DNA of 64,000 nucleotides. Source: Vitellaria paradoxa (lineage: Eukaryota > Streptophyta > Magnoliopsida > Ericales > Sapotaceae). Within the stretch, counting starts at the first letter, position 1; each line of letters begins with the position of its first letter. The position numbers and the translations under genes are program-made. The notes under the pieces are model-generated. The model was given only the letters and a program-made list of their open reading frames with translations, made no database searches and was not told where the DNA came from. The stretch is from NCBI GenBank assembly GCA_019916065.1, contig CM034238.1, forward strand, positions 39,523,375 through 39,587,374. The letters run 5' to 3'. Of the stretch, positions 13,157-24,560 are shown piece by piece.

Positions 13157-13190
<34 letters not shown>
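13157..13190. repeat. Poly(A) run of 34
   Basis: This is the longest single-base run in the window. It could be the tail of a retroposed sequence, but nothing recognisable precedes it. A G-run of about 18 at 13983-14001 and C-runs at 14346, 50251 and 52003 are other homopolymers. Confidence 0.9.
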
Positions 13191-13195
<5 letters not shown>

Positions 13196-13525
13196 AATCT
13201 CACAACTAACATTATAAAAATTTCCACTACCGGAGATATAGAGCAAATAACTATGGATTAAGCTAGTAAAATTCAATCTCCTCCCTAAAATTAAGCATGC
13301 CAAAGCGTGATTTCAAAGTCAAATTTTTTATTTTCAGAGGGCTACAAGGTAATTTCAGTGAGATTGACATCAGTAAGCTGCAACGATACCACTTCATGAC
13401 AGAGCATGAGCATGCGTACTACCATATAAGGCAATCAACCAGTTGAGTTGAGTTAGCTCCCCAGCCTATGGCTTCTTTCGGCAGATCACAAATTTAAAGC
13501 GCTGTGGTACAATAAGCATTGTAAC

Positions 13526-13793
13526 TCTCCGTTTGGCAAGACATGACTAGTAGCTGAACTATTAATTACTAATTTTTTAACTTTTTCTAAAATAACTAAA
13601 TTTAACCTCTTACATTTTAATTTTTTTTTCAAACCTTCAATGATACAAATGTCAAATTAACAAAAAGTTAAAAAACTACTTACTAAAAGGCTAACTTTTT
13701 TTTCTTTCCCAAAATAAAAAACTAAATTTTTAGTAACTAACTACTAACTAGTTACAAAAAAAAGCTAAATTTTTTACTCCCCAAACCAAGCCT
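13526..13793. mobile_element. MITE, family shared with 6056-6263
   Basis: It runs from CTCCGTTTGGCAAG to CCCCAAACCAAGCCT. It shares its core with the shorter copy at 6056-6263 and carries many CTAACTTTTT / AAAAGCTAA phrases. It is non-coding. Confidence 0.5.
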
Positions 13794-13971
13794 AAGATTA
13801 ATAAAATACGTCTCTTTGACTTGTCAAACTACACAACAACTCTTTAAATGTATGTCTGAATTCTAGTCATTGCACAATACTTTTTGCCATAAAGGGTTGG
13901 TGGGTGGTAGTAATCAAATGAAATTCTCTGCTAAAAAGTAATCTAATAGAAAATTTCCCCAACTGGTCGAC

Positions 13972-14002
<31 letters not shown>

Positions 14003-15087
14003 CGCAACGCAGTCAAGTCTTTACAGTTTTTTTCTCTAATAGAAGAAACGAAGGCTGCGCAAACCAAACTAAACCAAGTCTAGCCTTTTCTCACGAAGGC
14101 TGCGCAGATTGAGGAAAATTTTAAAATTGTAACTTCATTAGAATGAGAAAATAAAAGTTTGATCTTGAATAGTCCTCAAAACCCCATATAAGCTTTTAGT
14201 CAACAAGAAAATATTGAAGGAAAAGTAAGACAAAATAACAATGCATTCATAGAAAGAAATAGAAGCGCGCTAACCTTGAAATTTTACGATAAAGGAGCAA
14301 ATCAAAACTTAGCCTCAGATGGAAGAAACATCGAAAAATAACCAGACCCCCCCCCCCCAAAAAAAAGGAAAATTTTGGTGTAATGGTTGACTAATATAAC
14401 ATGATACAACAAATTAATAAAATTAAAATGCAATGTTCATTTAAAATCTTAATCCTCAGAACGTTGGATTTAAGTTTTAAAAATTAAATTTTTCTACCTA
14501 AAATAAAGTGAGGAGACTTAATAGAACTTTAATATACACAAATGTCTTTATTTTATTAGTTTATTACACCATGGCATGTTGATGATATGACAACACCGTT
14601 GCACCATATACTTTCAAAACCCGCCCCCACCACCCCCCTCCACCAAAAAAAATCAGTGGCAAGGGATAATGCACTAGCATTTACCAGATAAAGACTTCAA
14701 AGTTTATCCGTGCTGAAGGTTAGCATTCAACCTAACAAGTCTCGTAGATAAGAGAGTAAAAATCAAGAGCTAAAAATCTTATCAAGACTAACTCAAAAGT
14801 ACGTCTCAAGAAAATTTGGCCATTAAAAATCAGTGAACAGAAGACATCTAGGATTTTGAATTATCAGGGCACACCAAAAATAATATAAGCACAATTTTCC
14901 TTTTTTCGGATGGTAAATATTTTCTCAGAATATGGAGTATGAATCAAATTCACGTTTGAATTGAAATTGAGATATTGATGCAATTTCTTTTCTTTTGGAT
15001 CATTCATATCTAAAAGAGGTTGATGATAAGTTCTTGCAAAATTGATAATTTGTTCCTACGTTAGAATAGGTAAAGACATACATAGAT

Positions 15088-15327
15088 TTGAGACTGACGA
15101 GGTGGGGACATTTTCGCAATTGGGTTCAAGGTATTCCCTTTTCAGCTGGGGAGACTTTGGGTTGCATTATTGGACCACTTCTAGCTTCAGTTGTTGCAAC
15201 ATGCCATGGCTTGAATGAAGCCCTCAACAACTTCAGTGAATTGAATGTTTTAACTGTATTGTACAATATTAAATTGCCACATTTAGAAAATGGGATTTAT
15301 GTTTGGTACACAGAAGATATAATATGA
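15088..15327 (+). CDS. Unidentified short ORF, possible gene fragment
   Basis: This 79-codon plus-strand frame lies just downstream of, and tail-to-tail with, the methyltransferase gene. It contains a plausible hydrophobic stretch (SAGETLGCIIGPLLASVVAT) and is less AT-rich than its surroundings, so it may be the last exon or a fragment of a protein gene. I do not recognise the family. No upstream exon was found. It may equally be a chance frame. Confidence 0.2.
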   Translation: MRLTRWGHFRNWVQGIPFSAGETLGCIIGPLLASVVATCHGLNEALNNFSELNVLTVLYNIKLPHLENGIYVWYTEDII

Positions 15328-15484
15328 GAATCAATATTGCAACTTCTTGAGTAAAATGTTAGTTCTAGGTATGCATCCAGATATTAAATGCTTGTAAATC
15401 TGAATAAAGATGCAGATGTGGCAAATCAATTTCAACACTGCCTAGATAAGGCATGCGAATGTTTCAAGCATGCAAAGACAAGGT

Positions 15485-18267
15485 TCACCTGGAGGTACCC
15501 ATGCGAACTCGATGGTTGCAAGAGTCTGACCACATCATTACAGTTGCCAAAAGGGCAATTGTTGCAGTTTCAACACGTAGGCGATGCGGCCCCAGACCAA
15601 CAGCAGTTGCACCTGCTTCTATAATCAAATCTACCTCTTTCTCGGTGAAGTCTGAAAAATCATATTACCAAAAATTAATATTTCAAAAGTTACAATCAAA
15701 TAATTTACATATTATGTGAACTTGAGAACAACCACCTAGTGCATGATTCAATTTATCACTAAACCCCAAGGCAGGTATTATGGAGGACACCATTCACTGC
15801 AAAAATATGAATTATAGGAAAGCAAAAGAATAATATTAATAGAAATTACGATGGGAACAGGAAAGGAATGTAATATCATACGCACATGATGCCAAGTTTC
15901 CAACAACGTCGGAAGGTCAGAAAAATACACGTGGATAGGGAAGAGATTTTGAGTTTTTATAACACCAAATTTCATCTTTGAATTTCAAGAGCCAGGCCCA
16001 CAGTATAACTAATTTGGATATATTGGCAATTGTGGTGGGTTTCACTTATTAGTCGGCCCATGTTAGAAGTTATTGCTAAACAGAGTTTTCTTCTTCCAAG
16101 TGTTAACAAAAAGTTTTGCAGTGGGTATATTTTTTTCCAAGTCCGAGACCACAAGGGATGATTTATTATAAATTTCCAATCCTATCGTTGAAATCTAAGT
16201 AAGAAGCATGGATACCGACGCAAATATTGCTAGTTCACTCTTTGGTTAGATTACTCATCTTAGATCTTCAACTGATTTTGATGGAAGTTTATCCAAATTA
16301 TTATCTTATTTTCCCCAATTACTCAGTTGAAGGATGCCAATTCACTTCATCTTTTCCATAATTAAATGTTTTAAGTTATTTTGTTTGAAAACAAGAAGTG
16401 AACATAGCTTGATGAAACGTGACCAATAACAATGAAAAGTTGCACATGAGCTGTTTGGCAAAATTCTTACGAGTCAACATGGACCAAATTTCTTGCATAT
16501 TAGTTATTTGATGAATAAACTTTGCTTTTAGTGTAATTGCAATCATTGTACAGTTTATTTTGTGTTGTTTCTTGAATGTCACATAGCCTTATTTATTGTA
16601 TTGATTAGATGTTACAGAACTTAATGAGATGAAGAACAAGTAGAACTCACATTGCAAAACTTAAATTAAAGAGCTTAATAGATAAGTCGTCAAATGAACA
16701 AACAGAATTTAAATTAGAAAACTTAATAGGTTTTTTATTATCCTTTTTTATATGGTAGTTTGATTAGATTTTTACTTTGGGTTGCTGCTTATTGCAATGT
16801 TGAAATCGTTTAGATTGTTACAATTATTCTAATTGGGTAAATAGTTTGTAATTGGATAGTGTACAAGGTTTTATTTATTTTTTTCATCAACTTTTTTTTT
16901 TTTTTGGTGAGTTTTTTCAGTAACTTAGATTGGGAGACATCCAAAATTGATTCTTATTTCAAGAGAAACAGTCTTAAAACTTCACAAGGGAATGTTTCAA
17001 AGCCTATATCCAATATACAGACATCAATTCCAAAAGCCAGTCTCCCAAATTACAAATAATTAATTTCAAGAAAAAAAAATATCCGACTTGTTTAGAACAT
17101 AATCCAGGATTACAACTTATTTGCAATTTTAGTTGCAATTTTTTCTAGACTTATATTTGGCCGAAAAGAATATCTAGGCTTCGTCCCTGGGGGTAAAAGC
17201 ACTAGTTGTTTGTTACTTCTATAGTCTCTTGTTCTATTTGTGCCATCATGCAACATATAATATCTACTGCATCCATTCTCAGCAATTTATCAATATGCTT
17301 CAAATAAAAGTTTTGATGAATTATCTTCTCACTTCAACTTGACAACTACCCCAAGCTCAGAGCATTCTTATAATCATTTGTGACCAACTTGTAGCCTAGC
17401 TACCACCAAAACGCCTTAGCACTGATGAAAACACGACAAATAAACTAAAGTTATATCTTATTTTAAGAAAAAATATAGAGAGAGAGAAAGAAAGCATGAG
17501 TGACTAACTTATCATATACATACTAACCCCCTTCTGGTCCAATTATTATGGACCCACTCAATTCTTTCCCAGAACAAGTTAGTGCACTGATAACAGGAGC
17601 AGCCTCTGCTACAGCCACAAAAGATAGCTTTGAATTGGCAACCTAGAAGTACAAAATAAGGCATAAAAACCAAATACGATGGGAGGACAAACCTCTTTAA
17701 AATAATCACTAACAGTAAAGGATCAAACTAGTCAACCCTCTATTACAACCAAGGACGAAGAGATAACTCACAACTGGTAAGAGATCAGCAACTTTAATTG
17801 GAGGATTCAATGTCATTTCATGCAGCCGCTGACCTATAATAGAGATAAACATCATGAGAATTAAGGTAGTTAATAACTCCAAATAAGTCACATGTAACCT
17901 TTTTTTCCCTGATAAGTAAATTGCATTAAAAAGAGGCCTAAATACAAAAAACATCTATACTCTGTACAAAAGACAAAGTCACGTGTAAACTAATTGAAAT
18001 CACCAAATCCAAAAGCAAAGTCAATATTAATAGAAAAAATCAAGGTTATATTTTATATGTATCCAAACACCTCATTCAAGTGGAAGGAAAAGCAGAAATT
18101 AACTGATAATGTACATTGTTTAACAGCAGCTAGAATGACACGCTGTAGTCTGTCCACCCTGTTTTCTGATATGGAAGGAGAACGTTCAGTCAGCAGTGGT
18201 GTCAAACTACTAGCACCCAGCTCCTACAACAAAGAAAGGAGAGAGGAAAAGGGCAATATTTGTAACT

Positions 18268-18304
<37 letters not shown>

Positions 18305-20681
18305 AAGATAACCCCAACAAATACATCTAAGACATACCGTGCATTTTTCAACAAGCCAATCAGATCGACCACCCTTTAAAGTCCCTAAATAACAACAGCT
18401 TCAAACATGTTATAGTTAACCTCTATTCTTAGAATAACACTACTATTCCAAGCATTAGTTTACTGCTTATATCAAAGCTCACCAAAAGCTGCAAAAACAT
18501 GCCATTGTGTGGTCTGAGGCAGAACTGTTTTTGGATCTTCTAGTGCCATAACATCCAGTCCAGTGCGGTCAATTCTCTGTATGCACCCTTCAATTAGTCC
18601 TCCTTTCCCATTGAACAGCTCTACCCTTGCATGTCAAGATGAGAAAAATTGTACACAGTCTGACTGATGCTGCTGCTTCAGAGTATGAAACTACCAAACA
18701 AGGTTCGGTAAAAACTTGAACTAATTCCCATGGATTAACTTAACAGAGTTAGAAGGCAAAACATAAATAATGCAACTCAAGCAAATGCCTTGTTCTAACT
18801 CTTTAGAGTTGATTTCAGAAATTTTATTTCGCCAATCCATTACAAGCCTCAATATCAATTAAACCACATGCTACCCAAGCCTCTGTTTACCATTAAACCC
18901 ACATTAAATTCGCTTCCCTCTTCTCTTATGTCAAGTTTCAGTAATATAATAGTTCTTAAACAAAGGAGGATGGCAAAAGAAGATCCATTTAGCATGCACC
19001 AAATAGTCAAAAATGTGAAAACATCCCTGCACATTTATCTATTAAAAGAACTCATACTATATCATGCGTAGCTTATTTTCAAACAGGTGGCCCACGCTTA
19101 AAAAGCAAGACCATTGAGGTGGGAATATTAAAAATAATAAATATATGTATGTATAACAAAATTTACAATTGCATCACCTTAACCAATTTCAAAAAATGGG
19201 AAAGCAGGCTTTTTGGTTGAATGGCATCCGTAACATATTTATGCATGAATATTTCCAATATTCAATATAATCTCCAACTATGTTCATTTACATATTTAGC
19301 ATTTATAATAACTTTATGTTAATACTATGTTTTAGATTCCTCATTTTGCAAAGTGCTCTAGGAGTAAAAATTTCATGCAGTATTCCACATAAACATACAG
19401 GTTGGGCACCTGTCAAGGTATCCTAACTCAGATTAAGGAAATAAAGGGTACCTATCCTTTGTGCTCAACCTTAGAACTTTAATCATATGCCAAAACTCAT
19501 CACCTTCTATGCGAACAACACTACCCTGTTTTTGTTTAGAGACAAGAGTAAGCACAATACGGATGATTGAGCACAAATGCAATACATAACAAAAATCTAA
19601 TCGGAGTGTGGCTTTGCACGCAGGTATGAAAGAAACTATTATAATCAACCACAATTATTTATGGAAAATGATATTTTACCCAAAAATAGGACTAGAAAAT
19701 CTCACCAAAATGATATGGATAAGTGTCTGCCACTCATTTCAAAATATCTATGAAGATAAACTTATTTACAACGACATCATTCTTATCAAATTTTCTAGAC
19801 TTATTTCCTAGTTGTATAGCATTGTCCATTATTTACAGAACAACCATGAATTCCAAAAATAACAACATTTTAAATTTACAAATACACAACAAGTACAATT
19901 TTTATTTTTGCACCATACATCTATTAAAAAGAAATAGCACCCCATGATTTTAAATATTTATTTTATAAGGTTGTCATTTTTACAATGTTATTAAGGAATT
20001 TTTAGCTAAAAGCCTAAAACAAAGACATGTAAGTTCAAATGCCATTTATCAACTCAAATTGGTCCATTGTACACTAGTTAACCATACAAGGAGGACGAAA
20101 GTAAGACTCTACATTTCCAACCTATCTGATAACATTGTGGCAATAATTTATGCGTCGGTCTCTGTGTGATTTTGTGGCAACATTTGTAAATGGGAATAAT
20201 CCACAACTACAAAATTCAATACAAACTAATGCCAACGAATTAAGGAAACTTTGGGTTGAGTTTAAGTCGAAATTACGGATAAAACATAAGGTCCAGAACA
20301 TGAAACCCCTAAAATTGAAACTCCATATGTATCTGTCTTGCAAAATTGGAATCCCACAAATGCTCTCCAAAGAAAAGAGAGAAGAAGAGAAGGTATTGAT
20401 GAAGAATAAAATTTATCATCATCATAATACACGTATGTATGACTTGGTATATATAAAAAGTAGAAGAATTTGAAAGCAGATGCGTATGAATCTATAAATA
20501 GAGAGAAGGAAGAGAGTGCCTTGTTGGGAGGGAGAACTTGAGAGAAGAACCGAGGAAGACCGCCACGGGACTGGTTGGAGTAATCTGAATGCGATGAGAA
20601 TGCTCGCAGAGTCGACGCTTTCAGCCATGAACGACGGTTCAGAAGGTCACCAAAACGAGGTCGCACTGCTATGGCTTTCAT
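15485..20681 (-). CDS. RsmE-type 16S rRNA (uracil-N3)-methyltransferase, 8 exons
   Basis: Exons on the minus strand: 20681-20520, 19525-19452, 18625-18483, 18384-18338, 18223-18115, 17833-17772, 17642-17528 and 15651-15485 (stop TGA). They join in frame to 292 aa. The family methylates U1498 of 16S rRNA using SAM. The SPOUT (knotted) C-terminus is clear: GPEGDFTEKE spans exons 7-8, then LGPHRLRVETATIALL. The N-terminal part has LPRFFSQ and GDEFWHMIKVLRL, and the middle has GTLKGGRSDWLVEKCTELGA. The first ~35 residues are rich in R, S and A, like an organelle transit peptide, so plastid or mitochondrial ribosomes are the likely target. All acceptors are AG. Donors are GT except intron 1, where the exon ends AAG followed by GC. 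Upstream in-frame ATGs (such as 20753) exist; I chose MKAIAVRP as the transit-peptide start. Confidence 0.93.
16916..17059 (+). pseudogene. Fragment like the N-terminus of a TTF-type/hAT-related protein
   Basis: Inside intron 7 of the methyltransferase gene, on the opposite strand, a frame reads SKIDSYFKRNSLK followed by a serine/proline-rich stretch. The phrase (I)DSYFKR is typical of the start of TTF-type zinc-finger proteins related to hAT transposases. A T-rich tract ending in CAG lies just before it, like a splice acceptor. The zinc finger and transposase core are absent, so this would be a leftover. Confidence is limited by the short match. Confidence 0.3.
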
Positions 20682-20726
20682 CGGAGCTTCACTACTCTGC
20701 AACATCAGCCCCATTCTGAAGTCTCG

Positions 20727-20732
20727 TGGGCC
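20727..20732 (-). promoter_or_regulatory. GGCCCA (site II-like) promoter element
   Basis: GGCCCA on the minus strand lies about 46 bp upstream of the chosen methyltransferase start. Such elements are known from promoters of plant housekeeping and organelle-protein genes. This is consistent with, but does not prove, the role proposed for the downstream gene. No clear TATA box is seen. Confidence 0.35.
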
Positions 20733-20839
20733 GAATTGCTGAGTGCGAATCAACTCGAGGGTACTGAAGTTGCTGAAGGATAATCAAAACGGCGTTGTTT
20801 TGGGTATTGCAGCCCCCTTCTAGTTCGAATGCCTCGGGG

Positions 20840-21276
20840 TAGGGGTGGAAACGAGCCGAACCGAGCCGAGATTTAACATGCTCGAGCTCGGCTCGAGCTT
20901 TTTATACTAAGCTCGAGCTCGAGCTCGATTTGAACTTTTATATAGGCTCGAGCTCGGCTCGATAAAGAAGAAATTAAGCTCGATTAGGCTTGCGAATAAT
21001 TCAATTAAACCAAAACGACTTCGTTTTGATTTAAAATATAATATATTTAAAAAATATAATAAAAATATTATTAAAAATATAAAAATATTATTAAAAAATA
21101 TATTATTCTAACCGAGCCTGCTCGCGAGCTTTCGAGCCGAGCTTCTTTAGGTTCGAGCTCGAGCTCGAAACCAAAACGAGTAAAAAATCGAGCTCGGTTC
21201 GAGCTCGTTTAACTCACGAATCGAGCTTGAGCCGAGGTCGAGTAGCTCGCAAACGGTTTGGTTCGTTTCCACCCTA
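20840..21276. mobile_element. hAT-like MITE rich in GAGCTCGAGC
   Basis: The inverted ends are TAGGGGTGGAAACGA (left) and TAGGGTGGAAACGA (right, reversed). The 7-bp repeat CTCGGGG flanks both sides (20833-20839 and 21277-21283). The interior is made of many overlapping GAGCTCGAGC motifs around an AT-rich centre and can fold into a long imperfect hairpin. It lies just upstream of the methyltransferase gene. Confidence 0.75.
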
Positions 21277-21910
21277 CTCGGGGGATTCGAATTTTTTTTT
21301 TATTCTACTGTTAAAATGAAAGAAAATTGGCCAGATAATATTTGAGGAACTAATTTAGATAAATACAAATAAAGAAGTTGTAAAATGATATTGTAATTTT
21401 TAGAAAGTCAAAAACTACATATTAGTGGTCTTTAGAGTTTTGAAAAAGTTAAAAAAAATATCAAAAAAGTTGGTATAAAAGCGCAAGACGAAATTTGATT
21501 TAAAAAAATTGGGAACTTCTAGAATTTTTTAAAGTTTTCTGGAAAAATTTAAAACCTTAAATAAACTTATGAATTTTTAATTTATGCCAAAAATTAAATT
21601 TAACCCAATACCGCAAGATAAGATCCCCATTTTTACTCAAACTAAAATCCTAATATCACATTATATTTTTAACTAACCACAAAACTATAACTTGAGATTT
21701 TTTTTCATCTTATTTAAATGTCCAAAACTATCCATTCTTTGTCAGTCACTTTCCAATAATTTCCAAAACTTCTCTAGCCATTTAAGCTCACTAACTCCTC
21801 CATTGAGATTGTTGACACATCTTGACGCTAAACTTGCCTTCATCAAAGCGCCAATACATTTTGTTCCTTCACTTGTATTTTGATTTCCTTTACATATGTA
21901 ACTTTTGTGC

Positions 21911-22325
21911 ATATATATATATATAATAAAACACATTTTTGATTTAGTATTTGTCTCAGTTATCACTAAACCTTCGTCACATCATCACTTATTATATATC
22001 TATATAATAACATACATCATTTGAGTTTGAAATTTAAAATTCAAATGAATATATAAATTATATTGTGTAAAATTATACATACATTATTATATTTATTATA
22101 TTTTGTAAAATTATACATACATCTATCTATTTAATAAAACATATCATTTGATTTGATATTTATCCCAGTCACCACTAAATCTTCGCCATGTCATCACTTA
22201 TTATATATCTATATAATAACACATATCATTTGAATTTGAAATTTGAAATTCAAATAAATAGATAAATTATATTTGTAAAATTATACATACATATTATAGT
22301 ATATTATATTTTGTAAAATTATACA
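21911..22325 (+). repeat. Two tandem copies of a Helitron 5' terminal segment
   Basis: Two ~205-bp units start at about 21911 and at 22122. Each has a TCTAT..AATAAAAC-type start, then a phrase like TTTGTCTCAGTTATCACTAAA or TTTATCCCAGTCACCACTAAA, then CATCACTTATTATATATC, then an internal palindrome ATTTGAATTT..AAATTCAAAT. A third TC start at 22326 opens the next segment. The same 5' segment occurs at 29373-29549. Confidence 0.6.
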
Positions 22326-22531
22326 TCTATATAATAAATACATCCCATTTCAAAAATATCCTCTCACAAACTATAATTAACGGTTGAGATTGAATTTTAC
22401 AAACAATCAAACGGCTTAAATTTTGTCATGGAAGCCTCTGCCTATAAACTCCCGCCTTCCCCCAATTTCCTTATTCTCTATCTTATCTCTGCTCACCAAA
22501 TTTTTTTATTCCTTTTTACTCTCCCAACTTT

Positions 22532-22562
<31 letters not shown>

Positions 22563-22779
22563 AGCCAACAACAGTCTCCTCACTCCCTCTCCTGGCCAAG
22601 CAACATCGCTAAAGCTGGAAACCACAATTAGCAACAACAATCGGACATTAGTGGGGCTGGAGAAACCCAGGACAAGGAAAAAAAGAAGAGTGAGGTACCC
22701 AGCTTTCTTCACTTTTATATCTCTCTATTTAGAGTGGAAACAATATATATGTATTTACATTAGTGATAAACGTGATACA

Positions 22780-23337
22780 CTAGAGGGAACGAAAGAACGG
22801 AGGAGAGAAAGAAAGAAAAAAAAAAGAGCGAGGGCTGTTCATCCAAGAGTGAAAGAGAGAGAGAGAGAGGAGAAAGCTGACAATGTATATTACAGAAGCA
22901 CATGCATATAATATATATATATATAGCACCCAAATTAAAAGACATTCCTCTATTTCTTTTTTCTTATTTTGTATAGCCACACACAATCGAAACCCCTTCT
23001 TGAGAGAAGCCTTAACCTTGCCCTCCATGGCATATAATTTATACTTAGCGACTCGCTTTCGTCTCTGTATCTCTGGGCCACCAAATAAACACTTGGGTTT
23101 GGTTTGGATTTGGCTATGTGTGTGAAATGGAGCATCATTCGAGACAACGGTGGCGTCGAATATAGAGGGCGTGGGTACAGGGAGGATAATGGTGAGACCT
23201 CCAGCCTCATCCTCCGTCGTTGTAGAGTTGTCCGTTGATGACAGTGCATCACTGATTGCCTTGGATGAGGGCTTCCAGATTGTATAGTGCTTGAGAGAGA
23301 AAAGATCAGTGGGGAAAAGAGAGGAGAGAGATTGAAA
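22780..23337 (-). pseudogene. DUF3511-domain protein gene, probably defective
   Basis: An open frame without an upstream ATG (after a stop at 23340-23338) contains GGPEIQRRKRVAKYKLYAME, then GKVKASLKKGFR (23082-22987). This is the conserved core of DUF3511, a small plant-specific family of unknown function. The family normally ends soon after with a Trp/Lys-rich tail. Here the frame instead reads LCVAIQNKKKE and runs on into low-complexity sequence, while the +1 frame gives GFDCVWLYKIRKKK and stops. A 1-nt shift near 22985 is therefore likely. The N-terminal half (SKAISDALSSTDNSTTTEDE) is not the usual family N-terminus, and an exon upstream may be missing. It lies inside Helitron-like ends, so it may be a captured copy. 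Confidence 0.65.
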
Positions 23338-23413
23338 TTAGGTGTTCTATCAATGGTGTTAATGTGTTTGATTTGAACAAAATCCAGAAGAGATATCTCG
23401 AGCCCACAAATTG

Positions 23414-23571
23414 AGGCCCTGTTTGGCACCACCAAAATCACCAAAATTCACAAACTTTTAACTACTTTTGTACTTTCTTCCAATCAAAATTTTTCATATT
23501 ACACATTTATGTCATATCTTTACTTTTATTGTACTTTTATCCCTTTTTTTTGTCAACCAAACACCCCCTAA
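23414..23571. mobile_element. MITE, family of 12648-12803, reverse orientation
   Basis: The ends are AGGCCCTGTTTGGCACC and GTCAACCAAACACCCCCT. The core TTGTACTTTCTTCCAATC / TCAAAATTTTTCATATTA is the reverse complement of the core of the copy at 12648-12803. It sits just upstream of the DUF3511 frame. Confidence 0.6.
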
Positions 23572-24314
23572 ATAGTTGGCAATTGAGCCACGTGTGATAT
23601 ATATCTATACACCGTAGTGCCCCTATACCGAATGGATGGGTAATACCATTTCATGACCCAGGGAAGTGAGCTGGAGGCACATCGTATGTTTATATATGTA
23701 TATATGTGTATGGGTGTGCAGATAGAGAGTAACTGCAGAGAGAGAGAGATAAGAGAAGGGCAAGGGAAGGGAGAGTGGGTCAGAGTCGTCTGGTGGCATT
23801 TGGTAAAAAAAACTGACACAGACGTTGACTGTTTGTGTACGACTTGGTCAAACATGTATATATGTATTTAGTAGACAAAGAATAATTAGAAAAGAGAACT
23901 TGAGGGCAGGAATTAAAGTGTTTAGGGTGCAATGAATTTTTTACATAGTGTTCAAATTAAAGATTAAATGAAATTAGAATAAATTAAAATCTATCTAATA
24001 AAACACAACCTATGAGAGAGAGAGTTAGAGAGAGGCCCATTGACTTTGCTATTGCGTAGAAGTTAGAGACTATTTCAATTGCTCGTGCCTGTATTTGTCT
24101 GTGAACTTTGGTATTGGACATATTATGTATTTAAATTAAAGATAGTATTTTGATTTTCTTTAGAATAAAGTGTGCATAAAAATATATATATATATATATA
24201 TACACATATTTTGTCATGTAAATTGTAATAGTCGATCTTTAATTATGGAGAAAGAAAATGAAATTGCATGTAGGTTAATTTATTAAAATTTCTTTATAAA
24301 TCCTGATTTTTTGG

Positions 24315-24560
24315 TGTGAAATAGAGAAAAATTGATTTTTTTTAGTGTGAAACGGAAAAAAAAAATTGATTTTTTTTTCTTGGATGTGATATCTACTATA
24401 GGGCATTGCCTCTACGCTATGCATTTTGTGACAATATATATAATTGTACTTGAGATGCATTGAATATTGGATATTTAGCATCCTCTACTATGAACATGCA
24501 ATTTGATTTAAAAAATTTATGATTTGGCACCAAAAAAGAATTAATTTTTCTCTATTTCAC
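24315..24560. repeat. Inverted repeat with ~23-bp arms
   Basis: TGTGAAATAGAGAAAAATTG at 24317-24336 is matched in reverse by AATTTTTCTCTATTTCACA near 24541-24560. The left arm is also duplicated in tandem (TTAGTGTGAAACGGAAAAAA, about 24340-24365). It may be a degraded MITE. Confidence 0.55.

Noticed and set aside
20262..20753. 163-codon minus ORF taken as one exon
   Set aside because: Only its first part is coding for the methyltransferase. After PPNK the frame runs into an intron.
22423..22911. 162-codon plus-strand ORF starting MSWKPLPINSR
   Set aside because: It runs through CT and GA repeats and lies opposite the 3' part of the DUF3511 frame. Composition is low complexity.
23100..23240. 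Plus-strand frame with KWSIIRDNGGVEYRGRGYR, at first suggestive of an AP2/ERF fragment
   Set aside because: The minus strand of the same DNA has an open frame leading into a clear DUF3511 core, and the AP2 likeness does not extend.
23990..24010. TCTATCTAATAAAACACAACC as a separate Helitron start
   Set aside because: It may equally be the right end of a small MITE (about 23925-24010), and nothing after it matches other Helitron 5' regions.
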